The notes beneath the pieces were generated by a model, which did no database searches, had not been told where the DNA came from, and worked only from the letters and a program-made list of their open reading frames with translations. DNA of 29,117 nucleotides, taken from NCBI GenBank assembly GCA_032988165.1, contig JANTQF010000410.1:1-29117 (forward strand), given 5' to 3'. This document shows, piece by piece, positions 9,592-21,600 of this stretch (its first letter is position 1; the number at the start of each line of letters is the position of its first letter). The position numbers and the translations under genes were made by a program. The DNA is from Emmonsiellopsis sp. PD_33. Taxonomy: Eukaryota; Ascomycota; Eurotiomycetes; Onygenales; Ajellomycetaceae.

Positions 9592-10808
9592 ATGGCCTCA
9601 CCAGAACCAGACTCACCCTCGGCGGATGCGAGCTTGCCCGATGCGCCTCCTCACACTCAGCAGTACAAGTCTTTCAAGTCTGTATTCCTCAGGGTTTAAA
9701 CTACAATGGCGTTGTGCTGACATTATGGTTAATGCAGACGGAAATATGCGAAGCGAAAGGTGGATTTCGACGTTGCGATGAGGGAGAGCAATAGTCTCTT
9801 CAAGGAAGAGCTGAGGATTCGCGAACTCTCCAAGCGGCTCAAGGAGCAGAACGAGTACGAGTCTACAAAATACCCCCCACGTTCTAACAAGATTACTTAC
9901 GCGATCCGTCTTATAGCCAACTTCTCGAGGCCCTTTTAGAACTCAATAGTACCATACGCGTGCCCCCTAGCCTCCGGTATGACCTCGACCTCCCGGACAA
10001 GGGACTGCCCACACTACACTCGCCTGAACCGGAGACCAAAGCACCAGAATTCTTGGGTACCGACCGCGAGGTTCTCGAACAACTTAATGGGGCGAAGGCA
10101 CGGCTATTAGCAGGTGAATTATCTCCAGAGCACTGCCGTCATCTCGAGCAGTCGCTCATGCAGAGCTACAACTGCGCACCTCGCAACAAGCTCTCGACGC
10201 TCTTAAATGTACCCCATAAAGAGTATACTTTCGGCGCCGGCCACCACGATCTAGAATGGGAACCGGAATGGGAACTGGATGCGGCCCTTGGCTATCTAAC
10301 GCCGGATCATGAGCTCGAGTATTCCGCCGCGCTGGACGCGGCTGCAGCTGGAGAAGTTCAGCCAGTCGAGAAGATGTCTGCTGCAAGCAGGGAAAGGGAT
10401 GCAGTCTCCCGCAACCCGGTTTCGGTCATCAACTGGTTGAAGAAACACAAGCCGCAGGACTTTATACAACATGATGCGGGAGATACGGCATCGGAGAAGC
10501 CACCTCCACGCTCCACGACGGCACGGGCCTCGAAACGACAAAGTGCTGCCCAGGCGAAGAAAGAAGAGGATGTATATGACGACGATGGCATATTGGTTGA
10601 GCAAGGCGCCAGTGGAGCAGCTGCTGGCAGCGGTGGCGGCGGTGGTGGTCGGGGGAAGAGAAAACGAGACGAGGACGGCGGCTATCGACCAAAAGGTGGC
10701 AGCAGTGGCCGTGCCAGGAGGAAGAAAGATGATACTGCGGCTGCTGCGGCTACTCCTATCACCTCGAAGCGGCCGAAGAGAAATTCTGCTGGCGGATCTA
10801 CGGCATGA
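9592..10808 (+). CDS. iec3: INO80 chromatin-remodelling complex subunit Iec3 (3 exons)
   Basis: Exons 9592-9677, 9738-9854 and 9917-10808 give 364 residues. The N-terminal segment fits the Ino80_Iec3 family: TQQYKSFKRKYAKRKVDFD, then ESNSLFKEELRI, then KRLKEQNDQLLEALLELN. It is a conserved basic and coiled-coil block spread over all three exons. Known family members are fungal accessory subunits of the INO80 remodeler in the nucleus. The rest is less conserved, with a Gly run (GGGGGG) and a Lys/Arg-rich C-terminus holding several potential nuclear localisation signals. The first donor is GTCTGT, a weak site, chosen because it alone restores the conserved reading frame. The second intron has a GTACGA donor and a TTCTAAC branch site. 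Confidence 0.82.
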
Positions 10809-11417
10809 TCCGCCTTTCGACCCTTTACCGTTCTATTCTTTCTGATTTCCCTCCACCTTATCTCGCTTTGAAAGCCGTTTAATCATGAACATCCTTTCGC
10901 CCCCTTCGTCGGGAACCATCTATTTCTCTCTTTTTGTACTTTTAATGGGTGCTTTCGGGTCTTTTCATTTGCATTCTTCAATGCCCTAGAATTCTCTTGT
11001 TTTAATGCGCCTACGTTTTTGTTGGTCTGGGATAGCTTTGTTGCATCCTTGTTCTGCTGCAACAAAGACAAAATACTGGAGTTCGCCCCCGGCTTTGAAG
11101 TTTCCTTTATCATCCACCAACTGTTTAATTCTCCTTAGAGAACTTGATTATGCCTATTTGCTAACCTATGTTCAATGAAACCTTGTTTTCAAAATATGCT
11201 ATATATCTTATCGATGGAATTCCCGTTCTTATTATCCCTCTACAATGGCGGTCGATAGGAATGCCCAACCTCCTTGACATTTGTGTGTCCTATATGAACA
11301 CCCTATGCATTCAAAACCCATTCACATCACTGGCAATTGAGCTGACAATAAAACCATTGCACCCCCAGCAAACATCTCCCACTAAACTCATCCTCCCAGG
11401 CCCTCTACTCGTCAGCA
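10809..11417. other. Intergenic DNA between iec3 and the kinase gene
   Basis: It holds the 3' flank of iec3 (T-rich) and a C/T- and A-rich leader just before the kinase start. No gene or clear signal is seen. Confidence 0.5.
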
Positions 11418-13572
11418 ATGAGCGCACCAGCAAACAGTCCCGCGGACGTCAGCCCTCCCTCGCCCATGGAGCAGGACGTTACAGAACCGCAGCAAGACGC
11501 GGGCGCAGATACCGACGCAACCCTTTTCCCACTCTCTCGATTCCGTTTCATTCCCTCTGTCACTACCGCGGACACCGATGAAATCGTACCACCCGGCTTC
11601 CTTGAGAACTTCCAATCAAATTACAAACCGATGGACTGGTTCGGCCTCTTCCCGGGTCCAGACGCGGTTCGTTATTACGAGGAAGAGTTAACACAGGGTG
11701 ACTACGAGTTTGATCCGGGGTGGGAGTTTGGGCAGGAGCTTAAGCTGGGGTTGAGTCTGATGGCGCTGAGGTTTGGCATTTTTGTAAAGCGGGCTAGAGA
11801 CAGGGCGGCCAAGGAGGATGAGGAAGGCCTGGATGAGTTTGAGAAGACGTTGGCAGAGGGTAATGGAATGGAGCCTGTCAGTGAGGACAATCAGTGGATT
11901 TACGAGTCGCCACTTGGAGGTGGCGGGTTTGGGAGTGTGAGGCTTTGGCGGTGGTTTCCAGGGGGTAAGAAGGAGGTTAGTTATTCAGTTCGCTACCCCT
12001 TTGTATCACTGACTATCAAGTTAGTATGCACGCGATCAAGGTCTAACCATCCAACAGCACTCCTTCCTTTTCGCCGTCAAAGACTTCGAAAATGACCGCT
12101 ACTGGGACGACTATTGCGCCGAAGGCCACCTAACACGCAGACTCAATGTCGCCGGCTGCCCCAATGTCGTCAAGGTGTATGACTGGATGGATATGGGTCG
12201 TCTCTCGACCCCCAACGGCCTCACGAGGGAGCGCTACTTTCGGATTCTGTATGACTATTACCCTGGTGAAGGGGTTGATTATCTTTATTCGTACTATCTG
12301 TATCATGGGTACGTACGGCATATCCTTAGTCTTGGGTGCTTTTCTTCATCGTCCGTGTTATCAAATGCTAATAGGCGCCTGATATACGTGCGGTATTTAG
12401 GCTAATGCTCCCTGAAGCCTTTATTTGGCATATGTTCCATAACATCGCTACTGCTTTGCTTTACTGCGCGCATGGACATACAGGCCCGCAACTGAAACCG
12501 GGCTGGGAGGAGATTATACATAAGGATGTTAAGCCGGGGAATGGTGAGCGAACTTCCTGTTGGACAATGAGATGGGGATATCTAATTACACCTATGTTCG
12601 ACGCATATGGCTAATAACTTCTTTCCCATCGCAGTATTACTCGGCCCAGAGCCATCACAGGACAGCGCGGAGATATACCCAACCTGCTATCTTGCTGACT
12701 TCGGTACGTTCTACACTCCTTGGTTTCGCCTATGCTCGGGGTGTGCAATTGTGTGAAAAGATCTAACTAATAATGCAAGGGATGGCCTATACGATCCCCA
12801 ACGACGACGTCCGCGCGTTCAAAAAGACCTTCGATATGGAAGGAACAATTGAATATCTACCCCCAGTAAGCAATCTGTCTAAGACACATCAGAAAAAACA
12901 GAAGTCCCAGCTTTAACCCGCCCTGAATAACAGGAAGCAGCCGACATCAACTCCTCCGGCGTCATCAGCCCCAAAGTCGACATCTACGCCTTAACCCTGA
13001 CCATTCGTGAAGCTGTCGAAAGCATGCTCAATACATACACTGCAGCGGAAATCCGCACGCTCCGCTCCCTCCCCAACAATGAAGGCAACAAATACCTCCC
13101 GTACTCGCTGGATCTGATCAATCTCTGCCGCGCCGCGGGCTCCAGCCGTCACGTCAAGCGGCCGGACATCTACTCCCTGTGGAAGGAGACGGGGGAGCAG
13201 GTAGCGAAGTGGAAAGCGAGGGTGCTGGAGAATAAACGTGCAGCGGAAGCGGGGGGCAGGGAGTGCTATGAGGGGATGGTGTTGTTGGCTGATGGGGAGG
13301 TGGGGGAGAGGTTCGAGCGTGATACGGAGTTTCAGAAGGTGTTTAAGCGGGAGACGGACTGGGGGGTGAGGAATGGGGGGTTAGTGCGGTTTGCGAAGGA
13401 GTTTGCTAGGAGTATTCAGGATGACGAGTGTGGAGGGGAGGAGGAGGGCGGGGATCCTAGGACGGGAAATGGGGAGATGAAGGCACGGAGACGGGTGGTG
13501 GGGTCGGAGGGGGCGAAGCCGAAGAAGATTGCGCCGCCGTGGGAATGGGTTAAGGGGTATCTCAAGTGGTGA
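11418..13572 (+). CDS. Orphan serine/threonine protein kinase (6 exons)
   Basis: Exons 11418-11975, 12058-12308, 12401-12543, 12635-12703, 12780-12865 and 12934-13572 join to 581 residues. A 160-residue N-terminal extension of unknown function precedes the kinase domain. All catalytic marks are present: glycine loop GGGGFGSV (167-174), VAIK-type Lys194 in FAVKDFE, a candidate alpha-C Glu208, catalytic loop HKDVKPGN (Asp312, Lys314, Asn317), DFG at 339-341 and a PPE in place of APE. So it is predicted to be active. HKD replaces HRD. I cannot place it in a named kinase family; it resembles lineage-specific fungal kinases. The C-terminal tail (about 100 residues) is charged and ends in a basic, Trp-containing segment. 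Substrate and pathway are unknown. Confidence 0.85.
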
Positions 13573-14316
13573 GTGGTTGGTTGGTTGGCTCTGTGCAGCA
13601 TCTGGTGGTTTTATATGGGGGATCTAGGAATTATACAATTGGTACGGATTAACACGCCAATGTAGAAATTACCTAGTTGCATATTATTGCTATCCAGAGA
13701 GGAGATTTCCACTCTTCGACCCCCATACTTAACTACCGCAACCGTCCCTGAGGAGCTATGAACCAAAAATATATATACTAATCTCGCCTTACTACCAAAA
13801 GAAAAACCCCCCAACAGAATAACAGGTTGACCGCAAGGCATCTTCTAAATCGGCCTATTATTCCCTTCAGCATTGATACCTAACTCTTCATTTCCTCCGA
13901 GAACCCCCCCAAAAGCCCAAAGCCCAACGCCCAAAACCTGAAGGCGGAGGTCCACGCAAGCTGTACGAGGGTCAAAATAACCTCAGAATGCCAAGCCCCC
14001 TAATCCTTGACATCCAATGGATCAACCCCCTATCTGCCCGCTAAAGTTAGCGCATCTCGTACTCGCTACTCGTTTATCGGCGTCGAAACATAAACTTCCT
14101 CCGACTTTCTCCCTACTCGCAAGGCCAGCAGTGACTTGGGATGTTCACTTTCATGATGTGCCTTGCAGATAGCCCTTTCCACGGGCTTGTAGCTGAGCTT
14201 GCTGACGCAGCTACGTGCTTGAATACGAGAAGATGTTTCTTGAATTATGTCATTGTCCTTTTTCCAGCTTCCATGAGCGAGACGGACGGGCTTGAAGGGC
14301 GTGGCGAGGAGTTTGT
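13573..14316. other. Intergenic DNA between kinase and FAD oxidase
   Basis: This stretch holds the 3' flank of the kinase and upstream DNA of the oxidase. A C/A-rich part (13900-14040) contains several AAAGCCC/CGCCC-like words. One frame around 14160 translates to GLVAELADA, which resembles a read-through tRNA, but no tRNA fold or B box is present. No gene is seen. Confidence 0.5.
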
Positions 14317-14326
14317 TATATAAAAG
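14317..14326 (+). promoter_or_regulatory. TATA box of the FAD oxidase gene
   Basis: TATATAAAAG lies about 107 bp upstream of the ATG at 14433. That is a plausible core promoter distance with a leader of roughly 80 nt. Confidence 0.6.
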
Positions 14327-14432
14327 GAGCTCTCGCATCTGTGTGATCCAGAGGAAGAAGGGTTTCTTCATAGCTCAAGCTCTGCTATTTTATTTCCCTT
14401 GCTTCTATTCGAACCCTGGCAAATATACCACA

Positions 14433-16571
14433 ATGAAACCACCAACCCTGACAGTCCTCTGCAGCTACCTCTCCCTCTGCTCAGCAGCCGCCTCCACAGG
14501 ACCTCATCACCGCCGCAGATGCGCATATGGCGATGACTGCTGGCCGAGCGAGCACAAGTGGAAAGCCTTCAATGAGACCGTATCCGGCAGACTTATACGA
14601 AGCGTCCCGTCCGCTGCAGTCTGTCATGGGGAACGATATGATGCTGCCCTCTGTAATGCTGCGAAGGAGAATTGGGCGAATAGCTTCTGGAGAACGAATC
14701 AGACGGGGGGTTATGCGGCGATTCTGTGGGAGTTGGGAGAGGAGGGGAAGTGTTTTATTGATTCACCGAGGGAGGAGGAGTGTGATAATGGATGGGGTGA
14801 GTTGGGATGTCTTCTATGGGTGGGGTTTGAATATATGGATTGCTGATGTGGATGATGTAGTTCCCCATTATTCGGTTGATGTAGGTGGCGAGAAGGCCAT
14901 ACAGGCCATACAGGCTTCGGTGAAGTTTGCGGATAAGAATGATCTCTATCTTGTTGTGAAGAATACGGGGCATGATCAGTACGTAACCCTCTCTTTCGTG
15001 GGTGTTGGATTCGACTAACTAGCCTTTTAGTCTTGGTCGTTCGAGTGGTGAGGGGGCCTTTTCCATCTGGACACATAACATGAAGGGAAAAGAGTGGCAT
15101 AAAGATTTCGTTCCGAAGGATGCCCCCCGTGGTACCCCTGGGATTCCTGCTGTGACTCTGCAGGCCGGCGAGCAGTTGCTGGGTATGTATGGCTGATAGT
15201 GCAAGTCTAGGCGATCCGGTGTACTGACGTATCTTTCTCTCTCTAGAGGTTTATGAGGCTGCTGCTGAGCAGGGTGTCATTGTCGTACTCGGTATGGCCA
15301 GAACCGTTGGAGGTGCTGGTGGCTATCTTATTGGCGGTGGACATGGCCCTTTTGCACATTTTTATGGATTGGCTGCAGATAGTGAGTTTGGAAAGGGATG
15401 TAACCATGCGTTTGTGACTGCTAACTACTATTTCTAGACTTGCTCGAGGCTACCCTGGTTGACGCAAAGGGGAAATATAGAACAATTAACGAATACACTG
15501 ATCCCGAATACTTTTATGCTATTCGGGGCGGCGGCGGTAATTCCTGGGGAGTGAGTTCATTTCATCCTGTCAACTACTATCAAACAACTAAAGTCATTTG
15601 CTAATCCCCATCCTAGGTCATCGTCTCAGCCACTCTGAAGACCTACCCTAACCCCTCGCACATTCAAGTTGGCCTGGCCCAGATCAATGTCACGGACAAC
15701 TCAGCGCTACGCCCCGTTCTCGAGAGAACCTTTCCAGCAATATCTCACGTCACAGAGGCCGGCTACATTGGTTACGGTGAACTTGGAAACGGAAAAGGGC
15801 ATATCGGATTCCAGGGCATTTTTCTACAGCCAAACGCCACAAACGAGACCTTTATGGAAGCATTTGCCCCCTTCTATGAAATAGCCGCCCTGCCAAATGT
15901 GTCGGCGCAGGTCGCAAATTTTGATTTCCCGTCTTGGATTGAATATTGTCGCGTGTTCCTTACTGATCCTAATATCGCAACGAATGTCATTGATGGGTCG
16001 AGATTGCTTACGCCTGAAGTGATGACAGCCAAGGCGAAGGATTTGACGGATCTCATTTTGGATAATCCGGATTATTCGCCTGGATTTAATTTCAGTAAGT
16101 CGTGACTATCGTTCCCTTTGGGTATAGAGACTGATCCATTCATATGTAGTCGGGAGAGTCAATTCCAGAGAGCGCGACAACACGGCTGTCCACGAAGTCT
16201 GGAAAAAGAGCGCGGCGCTAATGAGTTTCGGCGCGGATTGGGAAGACAATGCACCACAAGAAGACAAACATCGGATCAAGAAGGGGCTTGTCAAGCTTAC
16301 TGAGAAGCTGGGGGAGATTGTTGGAAAAGAAGGGGGGACTTATATCAACGAGGCGAGCCCGTAAGTTTGATCTATAGTATAACAACCCTTGACATTGTTT
16401 GGGGCAGCTTGATCACTGACGATTCTGTAAAATAGGTACGAGAAAGAATGGGAGGATGTCTTCTGGGGAAAGAAGTATGAGAAGCTGCTGGCAATCAAGA
16501 AACGAGTTGATCCGTCCAATTTGTTTGTCTGCAATAGGTGCGTGGGGACGGATATCGTTCTGGAGCCATGA
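14433..16571 (+). CDS. Secreted FAD-linked oxidoreductase, berberine bridge enzyme type (8 exons)
   Basis: Exons 14433-14796, 14861-14978, 15031-15182, 15247-15381, 15438-15550, 15617-16094, 16150-16360 and 16436-16571 give 568 residues. An N-terminal hydrophobic signal (MKPPTLTVLCSYLSLCSAAA) predicts secretion. The PCMH/FAD_binding_4 domain contains NTGHDHLGRS with His159, the usual 8-alpha covalent FAD attachment site, and VGGAGGYLIGGGHGPF. The C-terminal BBE motif DPSNLFVCNRCVG is present. These enzymes oxidise sugars, alkaloids or other secondary metabolites with O2. The position that holds the second, cysteinyl FAD link in berberine bridge enzyme (Cys-Pro-Thr-Val-Gly) reads Ala229-Arg-Thr-Val-Gly, so a single covalent link is predicted. 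N-glycosylation sites (NQT, NVT, NAT, NET) fit secretion. The substrate is unknown and no biosynthetic cluster is visible around it. Confidence 0.87.
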
Positions 16572-16978
16572 GGGGTGTGAAATGCCCTTTTTTTGAACGA
16601 GAACTGGGTAGGAGATGCGGGTGCTGGATTTGAAGGCGTAAACTGTATCTTACCAAATATCTTGATAAATATTTTAATTTCTACAGGGTCCTTATTCTCA
16701 AATTGTAGATGGTATTTATATTCTCTAGATTTTTTGACATCACGTCACGTGGTTCTGGGCTCTCGTTTTCCGCTTTCTTCAAATCCGCGACTTCAACATT
16801 TCAAGTTCTCCAACTCCAGCAATCTTCCAATTCTTCCTCCGCCGCTGCTAATTAGCTGTACCCGACAAGGCAAATTAATTACCAGGTAGCCCTCGTTCCT
16901 ACAGCCACGAGACTGTCTTAGAAGGAACACCACAAAAGATCACAGCGCAACCTCGCAGCTCCGCCGCCGCAAAAAAGC
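16572..16978. other. Intergenic DNA upstream of rrp4
   Basis: It holds the T-rich 3' flank of the oxidase and the C/T-rich promoter and leader of rrp4. An E-box lies at 16746-16751. No gene is seen. Confidence 0.5.
16746..16751. promoter_or_regulatory. E-box CACGTG within ATCACGTCACGTGG
   Basis: The palindrome CACGTG, preceded by an overlapping CACGT, lies about 230 bp upstream of the rrp4 start. Such sites bind Cbf1/Pho4-type bHLH factors; function here is inferred only. Confidence 0.35.
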
Positions 16979-18228
16979 ATGGCGATCACAATCCTCCCCC
17001 CCTCTCCACCGGACGAACCATACATCTCCTCAGACGACGAGTCGAGAGATTCCGAAGATGATGTGAACATGAGCAGAGGCCCTGCGCGGCCCGCGAAACG
17101 ACTCAGACTATCGAAGGGCGGAATCGTTACACCGGGAGAAGTGGTTACGGACGATCCGCAGTGGATGAGGTATGTTCTGATATCCTCTCCTCCAAAGCCC
17201 CCGACGGTTCACATTCACATATTACGCCTCCCTAAAACCCCCCCGAGACTCCTTACACATTCCCCAATTCAACCGAACACCCACTAACCCAACAATCCAG
17301 AGGCCACGGCACCTTCACCCGCCCTCTCACAAACCCCTCCACCACCACCACCACCTCCACCTCAAACACCATAATCGCCACCGTAGCCGGCACCGTCCTA
17401 AAAACCAACAAACTCCTCTCCATCCAGCCCCTCCGAGCCCGCTACACGCCCGAAATCGGCGACCTAGTCATCGGCCGCATCGTCGAAGTCCAATCACGCC
17501 GGTGGAAAGTCGACGTCGCCGCGCCCCTGCTCGCCCAGCTGCCCCTATCCGCCATAAACCTGCCGGGAGGAATATTGCGCAAGCGCACGACGGCCGATGA
17601 GCTGCAGATTCGCTCGTTCTTCAATGAGGGGGATTTGTTGGTTGCGGAGGTGCAGGCTGTGCATCAGGATGGGGCGGCGTCGTTGCATACGCGCTCGCTG
17701 AAGTATGGGAAGTTGCGGAATGGGGTTTTTTTGGATGTTGGGGGCATGAGTGGTGCGGGTGGGGTGAGTAGGGGGAGTGGGGTGGTGAGGTCGCGCAGGC
17801 AGGTGTGGACGGTTAATGCGGCGAATGGGGGCGGGGAGATTGATGTGATTTTGGGGGTTAATGGGTATATATGGATCTCGAAGCATGTGGGGGATGGTGA
17901 GGGGGCTGGGGGCGCGGCGGGGGCAGGGACGGATGTCTCGATTACGAGGATGGAGGAGATGGTTAGTAGTGCGATTTATTCGAGTCAGAATGATGAGATT
18001 GGGATGGCTACGCGGAGGGAGATTGCGAGGCTTTGTGGATGTATAAGGGTGCTGGTGGAGGGGGGGGTTAAGGTTGATGAGGAGACGGTTATGAAGGCTT
18101 ATGAGGAGAGTCTGGGGATTGAGATGGAGATTGGGGATGAGGAGGATGGGGAGGGGGACGGGGAGGGGAGGGATTATTTGGGTGGGGAAAAGGCGAGTAG
18201 GATTGTTGCGGCGGCGTTGAGGAGGTGA
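16979..18228 (+). CDS. rrp4: Exosome complex RNA-binding subunit Rrp4 (2 exons)
   Basis: Exons 16979-17169 and 17301-18228 join to 372 residues. Rrp4 is one of the three S1/KH cap proteins of the RNA exosome and guides RNA into the core in nucleus and cytoplasm. Visible marks are DPQWMRGHGTF at the exon junction, the N-terminal ECR1-type strand region (IIATVAGTVLKTNKLLSI), and an S1 domain (GDLVIGRIVEVQSRRWKVDV to LHTRSLKYGKLRNGVFLDV). A KH region follows around GVNGYIWISKH. The protein is longer than yeast Rrp4 because of an acidic N-terminus, a Thr run coded by ACC repeats (17336-17360) and Gly/Ala-rich loops in the KH region. The coding strand changes abruptly from C-rich to G-rich near 17570. 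Convergent with the Osh3-type gene, 415 bp apart. Confidence 0.88.
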
Positions 18229-18643
18229 TGGGTCTCTCTTATCTACGGTCGATGATAACTGGCGAGGCTATGGGTTGGAAAGCCACGGAAATATCGTATC
18301 TTATATACCCCGCGCATGCTCATGGATAGATACGGCAGAGTCGTTTTGGGTGAATGTAAAAGGGGTATATACCATTCGCAAAAAGCAAAAATATACACAA
18401 AAAGAACAAGTAGAGACAGCAAGTCTAGCTACAAGAAGTCTTCATTAGCCCCCCTAACAAAAACCACATGGAGGGGAGGACGGGCATCTATCTGTCCTTC
18501 CTCTATATCCTCTTAACGACCAATCTATCTTCCTACCCCCTTACTAGCAGCACCCATATCCTCCAGAACAACAAAAGCAGAAAACTCGAACAAAAACGAC
18601 AAAAAAGAGCATCAATCAAAACCACACCTTCTTACCAAACCCC
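18229..18643. other. Convergent 3' intergenic region
   Basis: This is the shared 3' flank of rrp4 and the Osh3-type gene. It is A-rich on the plus strand and pyrimidine-rich towards 18643. No coding or structural signal is seen. Confidence 0.5.
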
Positions 18644-21600
18644 CTACAACTTAAAAACCGGCACAACCCCACTCCACTCCCCCCTCCCCCCCTCCTCCCA
18701 ATACCCATCCTTCCCACCCCTCAACTTCCACACAGTCTCCTCCTGCCCACCAGCCCCCTCACACTCAACCTTCGCAAACCACCTCGGCCGCCACTCCTCC
18801 CCAGTACTCTCCATCTCCTTCCTCCTCTCCCGCTGACTTTCCTCAAGCTGGACCTTTACATCCTCCGCCCGATCAACATCCCCTTCCTCCAGCAGGCGCT
18901 GATCCGGCCGCAACCGACTGTCTGTAAGCGGCAGCTTGCCGGTTTCGATCGGGGTGACCTCATTCAACGAGACGGCAAATGAAGTGAAACCGTAGTTCTT
19001 GGGTGCTTTATCAACGAGCGGCCCGGCGGCCCAGATCGTCTTGTTAGTCTGCGTGCCGTGCTCGGTTAGTTGGAGGGAGGTGGTCCAGGTTCCCTGAAGA
19101 CCTAGGGGTAGTTCTTCGCCGTGCGTGTCGAACGCTTTGACGACGACTTCCTCGCTACGGCCCGAGAACATGCCGCCAGCCTTGAAGGTGGTTATCGTCT
19201 TTTGCCCCGTGGTCTCGTTTAGCACGCACATTTCGCCCACGGGCTCAACGTATTTTTCGCCTGCGATGATGTTACGCAGGAAGCAGGTGGCGGGAGACCA
19301 GCTGAAGTGTTCCCCGCTAGAGTGCAGGGTTAGACGGGCTTTGCCGTCCGTGATGATTTCGGCGGATTTGCCCCAGAATTTTTGGGTTGGTTTGGGTGAC
19401 TGGGCGAAGGACCAGTCTTTGGAATCGGCTTGGCAGGCTAGTTGTACGGGGCGGTGGGAAACCTTTTCCGCGATGAAGCGGAAGCCCCTGTCTTCGCGGA
19501 CTAGTTCGAAGGTTTCGCCGAGCATGGGGTTGAAGGGTTTGCGAATGGCGCGTTCCTTGATTCTCGAGTTTGACAAGGGAGAAAGGGCGAATGCTGTGAC
19601 GTAGATCAAGCGTTCTAGACCGTCGGTTGCGTTTGCAGCTTTGTCGAGGAGTTGGGAATACTCGAACGTCTCAGCCGCGCGCTGTAGCAGGGACATTGGT
19701 TCATTGGCGGAGACTGGCATGGAAATGGTTGACAGGTCCTTGCCGACATTCTTCCGTAAGAAGCTAATAAGACTTGGTGGGAGGACGGTGGGAGAAACTA
19801 TTTTCATTCTCCGCGTCACCTTATTCAATGGTAGGGGTATAAGAGATTTTGGTTTGGCCGGGAACAGGGACGCGGAGTTATCAAGTCTGAACCCATTGCT
19901 CGTAAACGTGTCGGTTTCGTCCACGTCGCTACCGGAAAGCGATCCGTCATCTTCGTCTGCGGTCACAGGCGTCTCGCTTCTGGCATCTTCATCATCGCTG
20001 TCTCGTTGGATAGTGAGCAGCGGAGAGACATTTCCACCATCAGTGGCATCAAAAAACTCCTCGGATGCTTCAGACTCAAAACTTGGTCGGGCTTTGGCAT
20101 GCGTAGATTTATTGACGATCTTTTGTTTTTTATCCAGCATGAGAGTTGCAAATTCCGAAACAACAGTGTTAAGGTCCCGGAGAACAATCAATAAATCATC
20201 ATGTAAACTAGAATCGCCTGTATTAATTTGACTAGCTGGGGGTTTGTTGTTTGGAGCAACAGGCCCGGCACTAGTTGGAGGAATCGTAAGGTGAGGAGAT
20301 ATGTTCCTCTTCGCCCCCTGGTTGGGGATACCGGCATTATCTCGTGGTTTGAGCTTCCAAAACGACCGCTTCTCCTTGTTTTCCATGCCTTCATCCAGAC
20401 TGCTCCCCGATGGAGATGGAACAGGCTTAGCGCCCGGGCTTTGTGATCGTTCCCGGTGCTCGAGAGGGGTAACCAGATATTTGGGGTCTGTATCTCTCGC
20501 CAGACGGCGGACCATGTCCCTTGAATGAGAAACTTTCTCAACCAGAGCCTCCACCTCACTCCACTGTCGAACGTCTGTGGCAACACTGCGAGCGGTTGGT
20601 AAAGGTTCGACGCGGACCTTTGGTCGCGATTCTGATGGCCCGCCATCTTGCGGTTTGGAAGCTTTCTCCAATGCACGCTTCCACGCTGTAAAATCAATTT
20701 CATTAGAGGCACGGAGATGCCAGATCTCCACGCCTGAATCGATGGATATTTCTCTAGTCTTTTCATTTGTCGCTATTGCCGCTAGGGTGAGAGGGACGGC
20801 CCCACGTAGCGCAGAGGAATTACGGTCGTGATAATATGACAATGTTGAGGTACTGAAGTCGAGAGAGAAAAAACGGCGAGCATATCCCTGATGGCGCTTT
20901 CTCCGCCTCTTCTGCAGTATTCCAGTATGGACGGTCACGGGGAAACTTTGTGACGAATCCGAGCTTTTGGGAGGAGGCTTCGAATGGCCCCAGCGGCCAT
21001 GGCGCAACGACTCCGTTGAATCTGACGCTGTAGGGTTCAGGCCGGGACTTGGGCGGCTCGCCAGATTTGTTATGTTTGCTCCAGCAAGCGCCTGCGAATG
21101 GTGGATTTGGTGTCCCGACTGAGGAGGGGCGTGGGTGGGATAGGTAAGCAGGACAAAGGTGGCTGTTTTGGAGATCTGTTTCGAGAAGGTGTTGTCAAAA
21201 ACGAGCGCGTAGTTTCCGCCCTCATTCTGTCCAACATCATAGGTTCCCTGAGAGATTTTGTCTGCCTCACACTTCCCGATCCACGAGATTGGTTTTAGGC
21301 CAATATTCTTCAGTTTGTCCGTGACAACTGACGACGAATGCGCATTCCTATTGTTCTCCTTGTTCAGCTCGTTAAACTCGTTGACGAAGGCTTCGCTGGA
21401 TACGGAGCCATTCTGGCTCGTGGCGACGCTTCCGGACTGGCCGGGATGTTTGAAGATGCCGAAATTGAGGGACTTTTTATGCGGTTGTATGCTCCACGAG
21501 ATGGTATGTTCGGATTTCACGTTTATCCAGCGCACAAGATATGACTATTCAAGCCTGAAAGTTAGTATTCTCTGGAGCATCGCGACTCTTGATATAGAGC

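Noticed and set aside
14141..14323. Frame containing GLVAELADA, which resembles a translated tRNA
   Set aside because: No acceptor stem, no GGTTCRA B box and no cloverleaf can be drawn from the DNA.
14396..14415. Reverse-strand GGTTCGAA near 14405 as a tRNA B box
   Set aside because: The conserved CC after the box is missing and no partner A box is found.
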